From positions 1 to 23,116 of IMG/VR virus record IMGVR_UViG_3300009011_000433: 23,116 bases of DNA. One strand, given 5' to 3'. Under the pieces are notes generated by a model, which was not told the origin of the DNA, made no database searches, and saw only the letters and a program-made list of their open reading frames with translations. The DNA is from a virus. Numbering within the stretch: the first letter of the stretch is position 1; each line of letters begins with the position of its first letter. A program made the translations under genes and the position numbers. This document shows, in pieces, positions 1 to 7,509 of this stretch.

Positions 1-340
1 AAGCTGGTTATTCATAAATTAGTTATTTGTATTGGAAAACAAAGTGTTAGAATTGTATGGTTGGGATGTTTTGATATATACAATTATCTCGAATTTTAAC
101 CTATTGAAAATACAAAGGTTTACAACTTGTTCCAATCACTTACAATCCAAACTAGACTCGGCGGATTCTACTTTTTCTATAGTGTGCCTGTGGGTTGTAT
201 TGTTTTATAAATATTATTAAAATTAATGACTTATGTTTAAAAAGTGGCGTATTTTATTGAGACTAAAAAGCGCTTGTAGACTATTTGTAGACTGTTGAGA
301 AACATGATTAAATCAAAGTTCGCTAAAACTGGTTTAAGAC
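1..340. other. Non-coding left flank upstream of integrase
   Basis: No convincing gene is visible here. A 62-codon open frame at 32-220 starts at TTG, lacks a ribosome site and resembles no family I know. The stretch is AT-rich and ends in the integrase leader. It contains a 9-bp direct repeat (listed separately) and probably includes the prophage end or integrase-binding sites. With only one prophage end in the window, the attachment core cannot be defined. No tRNA cloverleaf was recognised on either strand. Confidence 0.5.
274..293. repeat. Tandem 9-bp direct repeat upstream of int
   Basis: TTGTAGACT occurs at 274-282 and again at 285-293. The 11-bp period is about one helical turn, so both copies lie on the same DNA face. 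Closely spaced short repeats next to an integrase gene are typical of integrase arm-type or excisionase binding sites. That role is inference; the repeat itself is seen directly. Confidence 0.5.
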
Positions 341-1603
341 ATGAAACTCAACAAATCTAATGTTGATGCTATTCCATTGACAGATAAAGGTCAAAAAATA
401 TATCGAGACTCAGAACTAATCGGTTTCGCAGTTCGGGTAACCAATAAAAGCAAAACATATATCGTTGAGCGTCGCCATGAAGGTGAGCTTTTTAGAGTAA
501 CGATTGGCAAGACGACTGATCTACCTGCTACAAATGCCCGGGCAAAAGCGCAGATGATTCTTGCAAAAATATCAAATAATGAATATGAGAAACTAACCAG
601 ACTAAAGAATGTTTCAAATCCTTTGGAAATTACGGTGAATGAAGCACTTCAAATTTATATTGATAGAAATGACTTTAGACCAAAGACCATAAAGCAATAC
701 AACACATACTTTAATCTTTATTTAGGGTGGGGCAATAGAAAGCTTTTCCAGATTACCAAGCAGGAAGTCTTAGATCGTTTTATTGAGGTATCAAACATAA
801 GTGAATCGTCAGCAAATGGCGCTGTATCTCTTTTAGGTACGTTATGGAAATACATTCACGTTCTTTATTCAACAGACGAAGCCCCCATCCTTAAAACGAA
901 TCCGGTTGACATTATTTCTGTAACTAAAGGATGGAACAAGATTGCTAGTAGAGATAGACATCTACACAAAGATATCATTCACAAATATTACAATGCAGTA
1001 CTTAACTATGAAGATGAGCTGAATCTTGAAAATACAGCAAGATCAAATACACATCGGGATATAGTTTTGATGTGCATGTATACAGGATGTCGAAAACAGG
1101 AAGCGTGTTCTTTAAAGTGGACTGATGTAAATATTAAAAATGGTACCTTAACTTTTAGAGATACCAAAAATGGTACAGATCATACTTTTCCAATCGGTGA
1201 CCATTTACATAGTATTTTGCGAGAACGCTGGTTATTAAGAGAAAACGATTGGGTTTTCCCAGCTACAAAGATGCCGACTTCTTGGAATATGCATGCTACA
1301 AAAGTGGATACATTGTTGAATAGAGTAGGTAAGCAAGTCGACTATTACGTTTCAATGCATGATTTTCGACGTACATTTGCCACTATATGCAACCTTTTAA
1401 GATTCAACATCTATGTGACAAAAAGACTTCTTAATCACACAGCTAAACCTAGGGTAGATGTAACGGGAGGTTATGTACAAATACCTGATGAGGAATTAAA
1501 AGCATCAATGAATATGATTGAGGCGGTTTATCAAGGCAAAATCGATTGCTTTAACTATCAATCTGTTTGGGCTGAAAGATTAAAAGAAATAAAGGCGGTT
1601 TAA
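341..1603 (+). CDS. int: Tyrosine recombinase, phage integrase
   Basis: Site-specific recombinase that integrates and, with an excisionase, excises the phage. The 420-aa length is usual for the family. The N-terminal part (about 1-90) resembles the arm-binding domain of P4-type integrases, followed by a SAM-like core-binding domain (about 95-190) and the catalytic domain. The full catalytic set is visible: Arg251 (TGCRKQEA), Lys276 (DTKNG), His340-x-x-Arg343 (HDFRR), His366 (LLNHT) and the nucleophile Tyr378 (GGYVQ). The ATG at 341 gives the intact domain. It lies convergent to the excisionase-like gene, with only 6 bp between the stops and a shared hairpin there. The enzyme should be active as written. 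Family assignment is firm; the attachment target is unknown. Confidence 0.95.
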   Translation: MKLNKSNVDAIPLTDKGQKIYRDSELIGFAVRVTNKSKTYIVERRHEGELFRVTIGKTTDLPATNARAKAQMILAKISNNEYEKLTRLKNVSNPLEITVNEALQIYIDRNDFRPKTIKQYNTYFNLYLGWGNRKLFQITKQEVLDRFIEVSNISESSANGAVSLLGTLWKYIHVLYSTDEAPILKTNPVDIISVTKGWNKIASRDRHLHKDIIHKYYNAVLNYEDELNLENTARSNTHRDIVLMCMYTGCRKQEACSLKWTDVNIKNGTLTFRDTKNGTDHTFPIGDHLHSILRERWLLRENDWVFPATKMPTSWNMHATKVDTLLNRVGKQVDYYVSMHDFRRTFATICNLLRFNIYVTKRLLNHTAKPRVDVTGGYVQIPDEELKASMNMIEAVYQGKIDCFNYQSVWAERLKEIKAV

Positions 1604-1611
1604 CCCGCCTT
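1592..1611. terminator. Hairpin shared by convergent int and xis-like genes
   Basis: AAGGCGG (1592-1598) pairs with CCGCCTT (1605-1611) around a 6-nt loop. The hairpin spans both stop codons of the convergent genes. T-runs on either side are short, so a bidirectional terminator is plausible but weak. Confidence 0.5.
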
Positions 1612-1879
1612 ATATCGTTGCAAGTTGTGCCGTGTTTAGCACAGTCTTGCTTTGTTCATACTTTAAAACGTCCTTCTTTTTATATGAAACACGTCTACCA
1701 ATTTTTGAGAAAGGCATTGAAGATTGGTCACAGCGCATTCTAGCTAAAGTCCATGGAGAACAATCCAGATAAAGTGCCACAACTTCTTGTGGGAATTTCT
1801 GTTCTTCATTTGCATTGATGAAGCGATCTAAATATTCCTGCTGTTCTGCATCAGTTAGATTTCTCAAATCTTTTAGCAT
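1610..1879 (-). CDS. Excisionase-like HTH protein
   Basis: An 89-aa basic protein. Residues from about 28 to 75 look like a winged helix-turn-helix of the excisionase/AlpA (MerR-like) type: a VVALYLDCSPWTLARM helix pair, then a GRRVSYKKKDVLKY wing. Such proteins bend attachment-site DNA and steer integrase toward excision. A strong Shine-Dalgarno (GGAGGAGGT) lies just before the ATG. It is the last gene of the leftward recombination operon and abuts int tail to tail, the usual place for xis. Making xis from an early repressible promoter while int has its own would favour excision after induction. The function is inferred from fold and position; a general transcription regulator is the alternative. 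Confidence 0.65.
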   Translation of the reverse strand: MLKDLRNLTDAEQQEYLDRFINANEEQKFPQEVVALYLDCSPWTLARMRCDQSSMPFSKIGRRVSYKKKDVLKYEQSKTVLNTAQLATI

Positions 1880-1890
1880 TTACCTCCTCC

Positions 1891-2034
1891 TTACTTTCTC
1901 CAAGTCGCTTCTTTAAATTTAGCCTCATCAACCAAGTTGTCGATTTGAGACGGGTTCACATTGTCGTAGTAATGGTTCATCAGGTTACCGAAAACAATCA
2001 GAGTTCGGGCTGAGGATGAATAACGGAAGCTCAT
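1891..2034 (-). CDS. Hypothetical 47-aa phage protein
   Basis: The frame begins MSFRYSSSARTLIVFGNL and ends ATWRK. Its start codon overlaps the stop of the upstream 79-aa gene (ATGA, 2031-2034), so the two should be translationally coupled. A strong ribosome site for the next gene follows its stop by a few bases. It has no membrane segment and no recognised domain. Support comes from the uninterrupted operon packing: without it a 150-bp hole would be left in an otherwise tight operon. No function can be assigned. Confidence 0.65.
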   Translation of the reverse strand: MSFRYSSSARTLIVFGNLMNHYYDNVNPSQIDNLVDEAKFKEATWRK

Positions 2035-2270
2035 ATATATTCCTCCATAGCTTCAAAAGCCTGTTTACGGGCTGAAGCCTGATTCTTGAGTAAAGAGATA
2101 TGAGCATCTTTAATTAACTCATTACTCTGCATGACACGTTGTTTAGCATGGAGGGCAGAGGTCGCTTCAATACGACCTCTTAGAGTGCCGTTGCCATGTA
2201 GTTTGGCAACATATCTAAAGATATAGGTACTTAAGCGCTCCAACCCTCCATGTCCTTTTTTGCCTTGCAT
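2031..2270 (-). CDS. Hypothetical 79-aa early phage protein
   Basis: A small basic protein with a central helical stretch (GRIEATSALHAKQRVMQSNE) and no recognised domain. The ATG at 2270 lies inside the annealing-protein gene (40-bp overlap). A GGAGGG run near 2250 may instead serve a shorter form using the TTG right after it; the exact start is uncertain. It belongs to the recombination operon between the annealing protein and the 47-aa gene. Auxiliary roles in recombination or in blocking host nucleases are common for such genes, but nothing in this sequence shows that. Confidence 0.6.
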   Translation of the reverse strand: MQGKKGHGGLERLSTYIFRYVAKLHGNGTLRGRIEATSALHAKQRVMQSNELIKDAHISLLKNQASARKQAFEAMEEYI

Positions 2271-2878
2271 GCCTTCACAATCTGGCTTTCAAAGCTGGTG
2301 CCTTTGAAGCGTTTATAGATTGTGCCGAGATCTGCCTCATTCTGTGTATGTTGAATCGCTTGTAACGCTTGCTGGAAATCAGCCGTAAGTTGTTGGGCTG
2401 CATTCGGCTGTTGCTGCGGGTTTTGTGGTGTTTGCTGCTGTTGAGCTTGAGCTGCCGTTTGTTGAGTCTTTTCTTCCTCAGGTAAGTCTTCACCCGCATA
2501 GATATATAGACCTAAACCGTGTACGGCAATACCTTTAACCAGACAACGCATCATGGCCTTGTTGATATCAAAAGCATTCGGTTTAGCAATCGCTTTATTG
2601 CGATAGTCCATGACAGGTAGGAACATGTACATGGTTTTACCAAATACGGTGACATCACAATGAACCATCATAGATCCATCCGGAAAATACATTGGATCGC
2701 GAAAAGCCCAGTTTGCTTGTGGGTCTATGCGCATGAGTTTGTCCACGGCCCACGCCCAAGACAGATATGACATGTTGTTTTTCTTTTCGATATGTCCAGA
2801 TACGCTAATTGCTGCTAACTGTTCAAAGTGGTTAGTACTTTCATTGTTTAAAACTGCTGGATTAATTGCTGCATTCAT
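2231..2878 (-). CDS. DUF1071 / Sak-type single-strand annealing protein
   Basis: Phage single-strand annealing proteins coat ssDNA and pair complementary strands during phage recombination and replication. Residues from about 36 to 135 match the DUF1071 family (Sak single-strand annealing): MSYLSWAWAVDKL, then the PMYFPDGSMMVHCDVTVFG strand region, then AFDINKAMMRCLVKGIAVHGLGLYIYAGEDLP. A Gln-rich linker (about 138-170) leads to a small C-terminal tail. I chose the ATG at 2878 (215 aa) because AAGGAT precedes it and the family's N-terminus fits; an upstream ATG at 2914 adds 12 unlikely residues. No partner exonuclease is visible in the operon. The family call is strong; activity is inferred from the family. 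Confidence 0.8.
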   Translation of the reverse strand: MNAAINPAVLNNESTNHFEQLAAISVSGHIEKKNNMSYLSWAWAVDKLMRIDPQANWAFRDPMYFPDGSMMVHCDVTVFGKTMYMFLPVMDYRNKAIAKPNAFDINKAMMRCLVKGIAVHGLGLYIYAGEDLPEEEKTQQTAAQAQQQQTPQNPQQQPNAAQQLTADFQQALQAIQHTQNEADLGTIYKRFKGTSFESQIVKACKAKKDMEGWSA

Positions 2879-2889
2879 TTTTCTTATCC

Positions 2890-3219
2890 TTATTTTGAAC
2901 CAGTAAAGCCGCACTTCTTCTTATAAGCTTTGCGGTCATATGAAGGGATGTTGCTAAGTTCTAGGGCAGTTGCTAATGTTTTTTTGCGTTGGAAGCTAAT
3001 CTCATTCATTAAGGTGGCATAAACCTTAGGGCGCTTCGTCTTAAATTCTTCAACATTTAAAGGTGTCTTCACTTCACCTTTTACTGTGTACAGCACACTA
3101 CCGTTTGCATTAGCTGCATAAATAGTCCAGCCAATACGCACAGAGTAGAGACCCGTTAAGCGGTCATGGCCTATATAGGCTTTTATGCCGTCTGGATGTG
3201 GTTTGAATTGAGCATTCAT
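2890..3219 (-). CDS. Hypothetical 109-aa protein of recombination operon
   Basis: Starts MNAQFKPHPDGIKAYIGHD; the ATG at 3219 has GGAGGCT at a good distance, so I prefer it to a start 48 bp upstream. The N-terminal half looks beta-rich (LYSVRIGWTIYAANANGS) and the C-terminal half is basic and ends in a Lys-rich helix (SYDRKAYKKKCGFTGSK). No family was recognised. It lies 11 bp upstream of the annealing-protein start and 2 bp after the TM peptide, so it is clearly in one operon. A DNA-associated accessory role is possible from charge and context only. Confidence 0.65.
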   Translation of the reverse strand: MNAQFKPHPDGIKAYIGHDRLTGLYSVRIGWTIYAANANGSVLYTVKGEVKTPLNVEEFKTKRPKVYATLMNEISFQRKKTLATALELSNIPSYDRKAYKKKCGFTGSK

Positions 3220-3221
3220 GA

Positions 3222-3410
3222 TTAGCCTCCCATCATCCAAGATGCAGCGGCTACAGCAATCACCCAAAGGATGAATGAAAGGGCAATGAATATAAGAAAA
3301 TCGATGACGTTCGCTTTAATGGTGGCGAAACGAGAAGGGCGCTGTTCTTCAACAGTTGGGTGTTGATACAGGCGTGAAGTCGTTTGACTAGGAATAGGGT
3401 TTTGTTTCAT
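3222..3410 (-). CDS. Single-pass membrane peptide, first gene of leftward operon
   Basis: A 62-aa protein with a polar N-terminus (MKQNPIPSQTTSRLYQ...) and one hydrophobic segment at about 36-60 (FLIFIALSFILWVIAVAAA). The ATG at 3410 follows GAGGTAAG; a longer frame starting 39 bp upstream would run into the leader hairpin. As first gene behind the putative left promoter it should be made early after induction. Small TM proteins at this position in other phages include superinfection-exclusion and growth-control proteins, but no specific match can be claimed. Confidence 0.6.
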   Translation of the reverse strand: MKQNPIPSQTTSRLYQHPTVEEQRPSRFATIKANVIDFLIFIALSFILWVIAVAAASWMMGG

Positions 3411-3429
3411 ACTTACCTCGCAGTTATGC

Positions 3430-3465
3430 AAAGCCCCGTCTCCGTCCAAAGTTTCGGGGCTTTTT
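3430..3465. terminator. GC-rich hairpin with T-run in leader of leftward operon
   Basis: AAAGCCCCG (3430-3438) pairs with CGGGGCTTT (3455-3463) around a 16-nt loop, followed on the + strand by two more Ts. Read rightward it looks like an intrinsic terminator. Read leftward it sits in the untranslated leader of the recombination operon, about 20 bp before the first gene, with only a short T-run. It may insulate the region or act as an attenuator. Confidence 0.55.
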
Positions 3466-3480
3466 GTTGTCTACGAGATA

Positions 3481-3509
3481 AAGGTAAGTTAACTTACTAA
3501 AATAGTCAA
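3481..3509 (-). promoter_or_regulatory. Putative leftward early promoter (pL-like)
   Basis: Reading leftward, TTGACT (3509-3504) is followed after 17 bp by TACCTT (3486-3481). The -35 box is good and the -10 poor. The 14-bp operator-like palindrome lies in the spacer and overlaps the -10, so a bound repressor would block it. The transcript would begin with the leader hairpin and run through the recombination operon. Confidence 0.5.
3484..3497. promoter_or_regulatory. Operator-like perfect palindrome in left promoter
   Basis: GTAAGTTAACTTAC is a perfect 14-bp palindrome. It shares GTAAG/CTTAC half-sites with the sites between cI and cro. A further half-site AAACTTAC ends at 3531. This is the pattern expected of a CI-type repressor controlling both early promoters. 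Confidence 0.65.
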
Positions 3510-3629
3510 TAGTTAAGATAATTAAACTTACTTTTTTGTGGGAAATATGGTAAAAATACTGACTATTGCCTAGGTGCAAAAATATAGGGGGTTATCTTGA
3601 ATCACCAAGAAGTTATAATAATGCGATTA

Positions 3630-4025
3630 CTAATGGCTAGTATCATTTTTAATATTATTACTTTGATTTGTATTGTTATTTTGAGTATTAGTATTATTCA
3701 TATTTACTGAAAAATATATAGTGAGAACGATTGAGATAATTGAAGCGATAGCAGCAATACAAGAGACAATAAAAGTGGGTGTCACTGTCCAATGTGGTTT
3801 GCTAGATTTTTCAATTTGTCTAATTAGTAATTCATTACTAATTGATTGCATTATCGGTAAAGGAATTATACCTTTATATTTTTCTCCATTTAGTAAAGCG
3901 AATAAATCTTCATCAGTTAAAGCCTTAATTTCTTTAGAGGTAAGTTTTAATGGATTAAGATTTAATGTTTTTAATGGAGGTTCTTTGGATATAGCTTCCG
4001 CTATAATTTTATTTAAGTTATCCAT
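3630..4025 (-). CDS. Small single-pass membrane protein, cargo
   Basis: A 131-aa protein: a cytosolic-looking helical N-terminal part (1-77, with LTSKEIKALTDEDLFALLNG), one strongly hydrophobic segment at about 82-106 (TPTFIVSCIAAIASIISIV) and an Asn/Thr-rich C-terminal tail. AGGTT precedes the ATG at 4025. It lies 49 bp downstream of the adenine methyltransferase on the same strand and is AT-rich like that gene and the ATPase, so it may be the third member of that cargo unit. Proteins of this shape could anchor a complex or disrupt the membrane; neither is shown. No family was recognised. Confidence 0.55.
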   Translation of the reverse strand: MDNLNKIIAEAISKEPPLKTLNLNPLKLTSKEIKALTDEDLFALLNGEKYKGIIPLPIMQSISNELLIRQIEKSSKPHWTVTPTFIVSCIAAIASIISIVLTIYFSVNMNNTNTQNNNTNQSNNIKNDTSH

Positions 4026-4074
4026 TTTTAACCTATAGTTATTTCTAATCGTGGATTAGGAATAGTAGTTGCTA

Positions 4075-4935
4075 TTATAATTCTAACTCGACTTGCTTTC
4101 CAAGAATATTTACGGGCTTTATGGAATCACAATAAATCATAACTTCCGACCCTTTCATTTTAAAATAAGCACTATAATTTAAATCATAGTCATCTTGTCT
4201 ATAGCCCTTATAAATATTCTTAATCTCCTCGCAGTTATCATAAGAGACGATCCATTTTGTTTGGATTTTATCTAGAGCTTCTCTGATCTGTACATGATTC
4301 TCATGCATATAGAAATTGCGATAGAGGCCTTGGCCCTTAACATAGTATGGGGGATCAAGATATATTAGAGAATTATTTGGTAGGAGATTGTCAACTTTAT
4401 GAAGTAATTCTAAAGCGTCGTACTGGTATACTTTAATCCGGTTGCTATGATTACCTATTTTTTCGATACGTTTTGATAAATTTTCTTTATGGAAACGAAC
4501 ATCTAATTTGTAGTTACCATTTTGATTTTTTCCACCAATTACACCTCCTTTTAAGATGCCTGATCGATTTGTACGATTCAAAAAGAATGTAGCAAAACCA
4601 TGTTCAAGTTGACTAAAATCTAGGGGATTAGAAAGAATATGTTTCTGTCTATGCCATTCCTCAATAGTTACAGGGGTATCATTAATGAGCTTGAGTAATG
4701 ATTCTGTATCATTAATAATTGACTTCCAAAAATTAAAAACTGCAATATCATAATCATTTATATGGATATTTTTACAGTATCCACTAAAAAGTAAATCTAA
4801 AGCTACACCAGCCCCTCCCGCATATGGTTCGAGATAATCTGCGGTAAGACCATTTGTTTCCATCAGTTTTTTTACGAATGGAGCAAATTTTCCTTTACCG
4901 CCAGGATAGCGCAATGGGGTATGATAGATACTCAT
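4075..4935 (-). CDS. D12-class DNA N6-adenine methyltransferase (cargo copy)
   Basis: Transfers a methyl group from AdoMet to adenine N6 in DNA; MethyltransfD12/Dam-like family. At 286 aa it is full length: RYPGGK (9-14), motif I YLEPYAGGAG (34-43), the RTNRSGI region (121-127), catalytic motif IV DPPY (194-197) and WIVSYDN (228-234). It begins 20 bp after the ATPase stop without a clear Shine-Dalgarno, so it is probably translated by coupling. It differs clearly from the second D12 enzyme at 8364 (RYHGGK, EPFGGGAS). Its place beside an OLD-like ATPase suggests it marks self DNA, or that it is an orphan methylase carried with it. The target sequence cannot be read from the protein; GATC is the family's commonest. 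Confidence 0.9.
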   Translation of the reverse strand: MSIYHTPLRYPGGKGKFAPFVKKLMETNGLTADYLEPYAGGAGVALDLLFSGYCKNIHINDYDIAVFNFWKSIINDTESLLKLINDTPVTIEEWHRQKHILSNPLDFSQLEHGFATFFLNRTNRSGILKGGVIGGKNQNGNYKLDVRFHKENLSKRIEKIGNHSNRIKVYQYDALELLHKVDNLLPNNSLIYLDPPYYVKGQGLYRNFYMHENHVQIREALDKIQTKWIVSYDNCEEIKNIYKGYRQDDYDLNYSAYFKMKGSEVMIYCDSIKPVNILGKQVELEL

Positions 4936-4955
4936 AGCATATTAAAACATATAAA

Positions 4956-6806
4956 TTATTCGGAAGGCCACTTTCGATTAGAAATAAAAGAAATTGCCAT
5001 GCTGAGTTTGCTCATAAAATGGTCGACTTGCTCTGAATTGTCCTTTGTCCATCTGTCTATCAATTTAATATCTTCAAATAATGTTTTGTGCTTCTTAAAC
5101 CATGCTTTCATTAGTTCTCTATACTTAACATTCGTAAGGTTTTTTTCAAAGTCTAAGTTCAAGACGCTATTATTAAAATAATCATAATCTGTATTACCAT
5201 TATTTATTTCATAAATCTCATCCCAAAATTCAGTATCATAATTTGTTAGTTTGTCTAATAAATAATCATATATTATACGCTCCGGAGTTCTTAGCTTTTG
5301 AGGGGTATTTTCGTCAAAAGAAGAAGATCCCGGTAAACTAATAATATTTGGATTTTCATCTAATATATTGCGATTTGATTTTTCAGTATTTATATCATTA
5401 TCTGCAATAATTATAACTTCTTTAAAAAAATCATCTGCTTTAGATAAGCTTAATAGAATTGAACAACTTAATTTTAATGACACTGGTTTCAAATCAACAG
5501 AGTAAGCAAGCACTGTATTTGTTATATTTTTTGCAATAAGTAATTGTTGATAAAACCAAACTGCCTCATCATCTTCAAAATAAATTTTGATTTCTTTATT
5601 ATTTGGTTTTACTTTAGTATTTAATGATAATTGATTGTTTTTAATGTCAAAATACGAGGGATTTTTAAAAACTCTCGGGCGATAAGTATCATGTAAATAT
5701 ACAACTTTATCTAAAATTTTATTATTAGATATTAACTGCTCTTTGGGAATAGTTAATATCTTTTTAAAGATAGTTAAAGAATGTGTGGTAAAAATAATTT
5801 GTAGATTTAATCTTCTAGCTTCTTGTTTTAATAGCTCAATTAGGCTTTCTTGAGCAATATGATGTAGACCAGTATCTATTTCATCAATTAATAATATTCC
5901 GCCTTCATAAAGCTCTTTATATTCTCGTTTTAGGCTATAGAAAGAAACTAAAGCTGTAAAAATTGAACTTAATGAATCTTGTCCTAAAGAAATGGCAAAA
6001 GGATTATGTTGAAGACTTGGTATTTTGAATTTCTTGTGTGAATATTTTACATCTAAGTCAATAATACTATTATCATCTTTATTTAAATCATAATTAATTA
6101 CCCTTTTGAATAAAGAAGAGAAGTATTCCTTATCCTCATCATGCATATTTCTAATACGCTTAGTTTTAATGCTTTCTTTTATTTCACCAATTGGAGTCAT
6201 GCGACTCATACCAAGATAAATAGTTGGTATAGGCATTTTGGCATCATCACCTATATGTAGATATTCGCCAAGAGAACGATTAACACTTCGAGGTACAACT
6301 TTATATCTAACAGTTTTTTGTGTTACTTTCGATTTATTTTCTGCTGGTAACGGAGATGAAATACTTTCTTCCTCGCCTTCTTCAGAACCCTCAGTTGTAG
6401 TACTTTTTATAGGGTCACTATGGGCTGAAACATTACACTTTTTAATAAATTCATTATAGTTATTTGAATTTAATTCAACTTCTTTTTTTAGTTCATAAAT
6501 AAACTCAAAATGTCCCTTTTTCTGTAAATCACCTTGATAGTCATTTTCATCAAGGTGGAATAGCTCTTGAAAATTTGCTTGAAAAGGTAAATCAAAATAG
6601 CTTTTTTTCTTAATATAACTTTTTGTTTTTGCATTGGCTGCAGAACGTCCGCTGACTCCACTGCAATTAGCAATCAAACCCAAAAGAGTTGATTTACCTA
6701 TTCCATTTAAGCCGCCAATAACGGTTAATCTATCACCAATTTCTATTTCAATAGACTTTAATTTTCGAAAACCATTAGCATCAAAAGTAACTTTTTTTAA
6801 TTTCAC
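4956..6806 (-). CDS. OLD-like ABC-type ATPase with C-terminal TOPRIM-like nuclease domain
   Basis: A 616-aa, two-part protein. The N-terminal ATPase has Walker A GLNGIGKST (32-40), an ABC-type signature-like SLGQDSLSS (273-281), Walker B ILLIDEID (304-311, Asp308-Glu309) and an H-switch TTH (340-342). An acidic Glu/Ser linker interrupts it at about 138-152. The C-terminal part looks like a TOPRIM domain: IYFEDDE (Glu411) and IIADND (Asp469, Asp471), the acidic metal sites of OLD-family nucleases. Such ATPase-nucleases act in phage defence (P2 Old, Gabija GajA, PARIS AriA). The stop is 20 bp before the methyltransferase; the start is 17 bp after the repressor stop, so expression from the repressor transcript in lysogens is likely. 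There is no clear Shine-Dalgarno. The architecture is firm; the defence role is inference. Confidence 0.85.
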   Translation of the reverse strand: MKLKKVTFDANGFRKLKSIEIEIGDRLTVIGGLNGIGKSTLLGLIANCSGVSGRSAANAKTKSYIKKKSYFDLPFQANFQELFHLDENDYQGDLQKKGHFEFIYELKKEVELNSNNYNEFIKKCNVSAHSDPIKSTTTEGSEEGEEESISSPLPAENKSKVTQKTVRYKVVPRSVNRSLGEYLHIGDDAKMPIPTIYLGMSRMTPIGEIKESIKTKRIRNMHDEDKEYFSSLFKRVINYDLNKDDNSIIDLDVKYSHKKFKIPSLQHNPFAISLGQDSLSSIFTALVSFYSLKREYKELYEGGILLIDEIDTGLHHIAQESLIELLKQEARRLNLQIIFTTHSLTIFKKILTIPKEQLISNNKILDKVVYLHDTYRPRVFKNPSYFDIKNNQLSLNTKVKPNNKEIKIYFEDDEAVWFYQQLLIAKNITNTVLAYSVDLKPVSLKLSCSILLSLSKADDFFKEVIIIADNDINTEKSNRNILDENPNIISLPGSSSFDENTPQKLRTPERIIYDYLLDKLTNYDTEFWDEIYEINNGNTDYDYFNNSVLNLDFEKNLTNVKYRELMKAWFKKHKTLFEDIKLIDRWTKDNSEQVDHFMSKLSMAISFISNRKWPSE

Positions 6807-6823
6807 TCTAAGCTCACATAATT

Positions 6824-7471
6824 TTAAACATCCCTATACAACCCAACGACTTTTCCAACCAATTTACATCCTTCTCGGAGTGGTATGATCTTTTCATGCC
6901 ATTTAGGGTTTAAGGGTTCTAAGTACATACCGTTGCTTTCTACAATCAATTTCTTGAAAGTTGCTTCCGTTTCCCCGTCGCATGCAACGATAACCAAATC
7001 ACCTGTTTTTAAATCACTTATTTGAAAGTCAGGATTTACATATATTTTGTCACTTGGTCTAAAGTCTGGAGACATGGACTCTCCAACTACAATTAAACCG
7101 TAACCGTTTTTTCCACATTTAGGGTTTGGTGGTAACCATTCCTTAAATTCAGTACCCATTGGAATTGAATCGGCAGTAGTCCAAGTTCCTGCTTGTACCC
7201 AAGAAATAACAGGCACTAAACGACCTGCTATTGGAAATGGTGTAGTTACATTTTTATCTAGTGAATCACTCCCTTTACCACTTAACAGGTAATCAGAAGT
7301 AACCCCTAAAATTTGTGCTAATGCCATCAAACTATCGTGCTTAGGTAAGTTCTCATCCTTTTCCCAATAAATTACTGATGTTTTCGAAACTCCAATTGCA
7401 TCAGCAACTTGTTGTTGAGTTAGTTTTTTAGACTTTCTCAGATTCTTTAAACGAGTACCTAAAGTTTCCAT
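6824..7471 (-). CDS. CI-type repressor, XRE HTH plus S24 peptidase
   Basis: The lysogeny master repressor. Residues 5-63 are an XRE helix-turn-helix (LTQQQVADAIGVSKTSVIYWE). Residues from about 85 to 213 are an S24/LexA-like domain with the cleavage bond Ala94-Gly95 (WVQAG), catalytic Ser132 (GESMSP) and Lys173 (ATFKKL). It should therefore self-cleave with activated RecA, making the prophage inducible by DNA damage. Length 215 aa is usual. It is divergent from cro across a 100-bp switch region with three operator-like sites, and is followed closely on its own strand by the ATPase/methyltransferase cargo. Very confident. Confidence 0.93.
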   Translation of the reverse strand: METLGTRLKNLRKSKKLTQQQVADAIGVSKTSVIYWEKDENLPKHDSLMALAQILGVTSDYLLSGKGSDSLDKNVTTPFPIAGRLVPVISWVQAGTWTTADSIPMGTEFKEWLPPNPKCGKNGYGLIVVGESMSPDFRPSDKIYVNPDFQISDLKTGDLVIVACDGETEATFKKLIVESNGMYLEPLNPKWHEKIIPLREGCKLVGKVVGLYRDV

Positions 7472-7492
7472 AGTTTTTTGCCAGTTCCGTTC

Positions 7493-7506
7493 GTAAGAAA
7501 TCTTAC
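7493..7506. promoter_or_regulatory. Operator-like site 1 (cI-proximal)
   Basis: GTAAGAAATCTTAC: 6-bp arms GTAAGA/TCTTAC are perfectly complementary around two central bases. It is the first of three sites whose starts are 25 bp apart (7493, 7518, 7543), all within the cI-cro intergenic region. Confidence 0.65.
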
Positions 7507-7509
7507 CAT

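Noticed and set aside
32-220. 62-codon open frame before int
   Set aside because: TTG start, no ribosome site, no domain, very AT-rich composition; treated as non-coding.
3721-4038. 105-codon frame opposite the membrane cargo gene
   Set aside because: Antisense shadow of a gene that has a good ribosome site and a coherent TM segment.
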